Assembly: GCA_947502265.1 (NCBI GenBank)
Contig: CANMZB010000018.1
Location: 17,034 to 81,033 of the forward strand
DNA length: 64,000 nt
Source of the DNA: an uncultured Sulfitobacter sp.
Lineage (GTDB): Bacteria; Pseudomonadota; Alphaproteobacteria; Rhodobacterales; Rhodobacteraceae
Reading direction: 5' to 3'
Part shown: one piece after another, positions 63,925 to 64,000 of the stretch
Position numbering within the stretch: position 1 is the stretch's first letter
Layout of the letters: each line of letters begins with the position of its first letter
The notes under the pieces: model-generated
Databases searched by the model: none
What the model saw: the letters and a program-made list of their open reading frames with translations, nothing else
What the model was told of the DNA's origin: nothing
Translations under genes and position numbers: made by a program

Positions 63925-64000
63925 GGGTGGATTCCGGTAGGGGGCAGGATCGTATCATAAGGCGGCTGCAGCCTGATATTTCCACCTATATTCGCCTGTG
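63925..64000. other. Unassigned sequence after the ligase break, to the window edge
   Basis: The 76 bases after the stop do not continue the ligase. One frame is open to the window end, but its ~25 residues are not recognised. The sequence may be the end of an inserted element; no terminal repeat pair or target duplication can be checked within the window. Confidence 0.35.

Overview
The window looks like part of a large extrachromosomal replicon (megaplasmid or chromid) of a marine alphaproteobacterium of the Rhodobacterales (Roseobacter group). The evidence is the high G+C, codon-biased sequence, a repABC replicon of rhodobacterial type, a complete beta-hydroxyaspartate cycle cluster, a TRAP transporter, and several compact catabolic operons joined by ATGA stop/start overlaps. 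No tRNA, rRNA, CRISPR array or complete transposase gene was seen. Functions are assigned from recognised motifs and gene order; no database search was run.

Left part (1-24.8 kb, nitrogen and C2 catabolism). A partial serine hydrolase with a META domain is followed by a full histidine-utilisation divergon (hutF-hutC leftward, hutI-hutH-hutG-hutU rightward) around one palindromic promoter. Next come a Rieske oxygenase and ureidoglycine aminohydrolase (allE). Then comes bhcR and bhcABCD, the beta-hydroxyaspartate cycle that turns glyoxylate and glycine into oxaloacetate, and a GAPDH-family gene. The purine/ureide genes follow: NCS2 purine permease, allA, a fused puuE-uraD, uraH, a LysR regulator and puuD. 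Together they convert urate to glyoxylate, urea and ammonia, and the neighbouring bhc genes can assimilate that glyoxylate. The allantoate-hydrolysing step (allC or allantoicase) is not in the window. An aspartate dehydrogenase and a PhyH-type dioxygenase close this part.

Replication core (24.8-32.6 kb). Two different plasmid replication/partition systems lie back to back. One is repABC, with its counter-transcribed RNA between repB and repC. The other is a Rep_3-type initiator divergent from its own parAB. The two initiator genes converge and overlap by 4 bp, so the replicon appears to be a cointegrate. The top strand changes from C-rich to G-rich at about 30 kb, at the Rep_3/parAB intergenic region, which suggests that this is the working origin.

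Right part (32.6-64 kb). After an MFS exporter there is a divergon of thirteen genes around a GntR-type regulator. Leftward it encodes a creatininase-family protein, a PanE-like reductase, an SDR, a PuuE/PgdA-like deacetylase, an isoaspartyl peptidase and a DmpA-type (P1) peptidase. Rightward it encodes a complete peptide ABC importer and an M32 carboxypeptidase. I infer a pathway for scavenging unusual peptides (isoaspartyl, cyclic imide or beta-linked). A SulP transporter follows, then an imelysin / porin / di-haem peroxidase / imelysin / DUF1513 cluster of the iron-linked type. The window ends with a FadR-type-regulated CoA-thioester locus (APH-like kinase, two crotonases, TRAP transporter, acyl-CoA ligase). 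The ligase reading frame breaks off abruptly 76 bases before the right edge.
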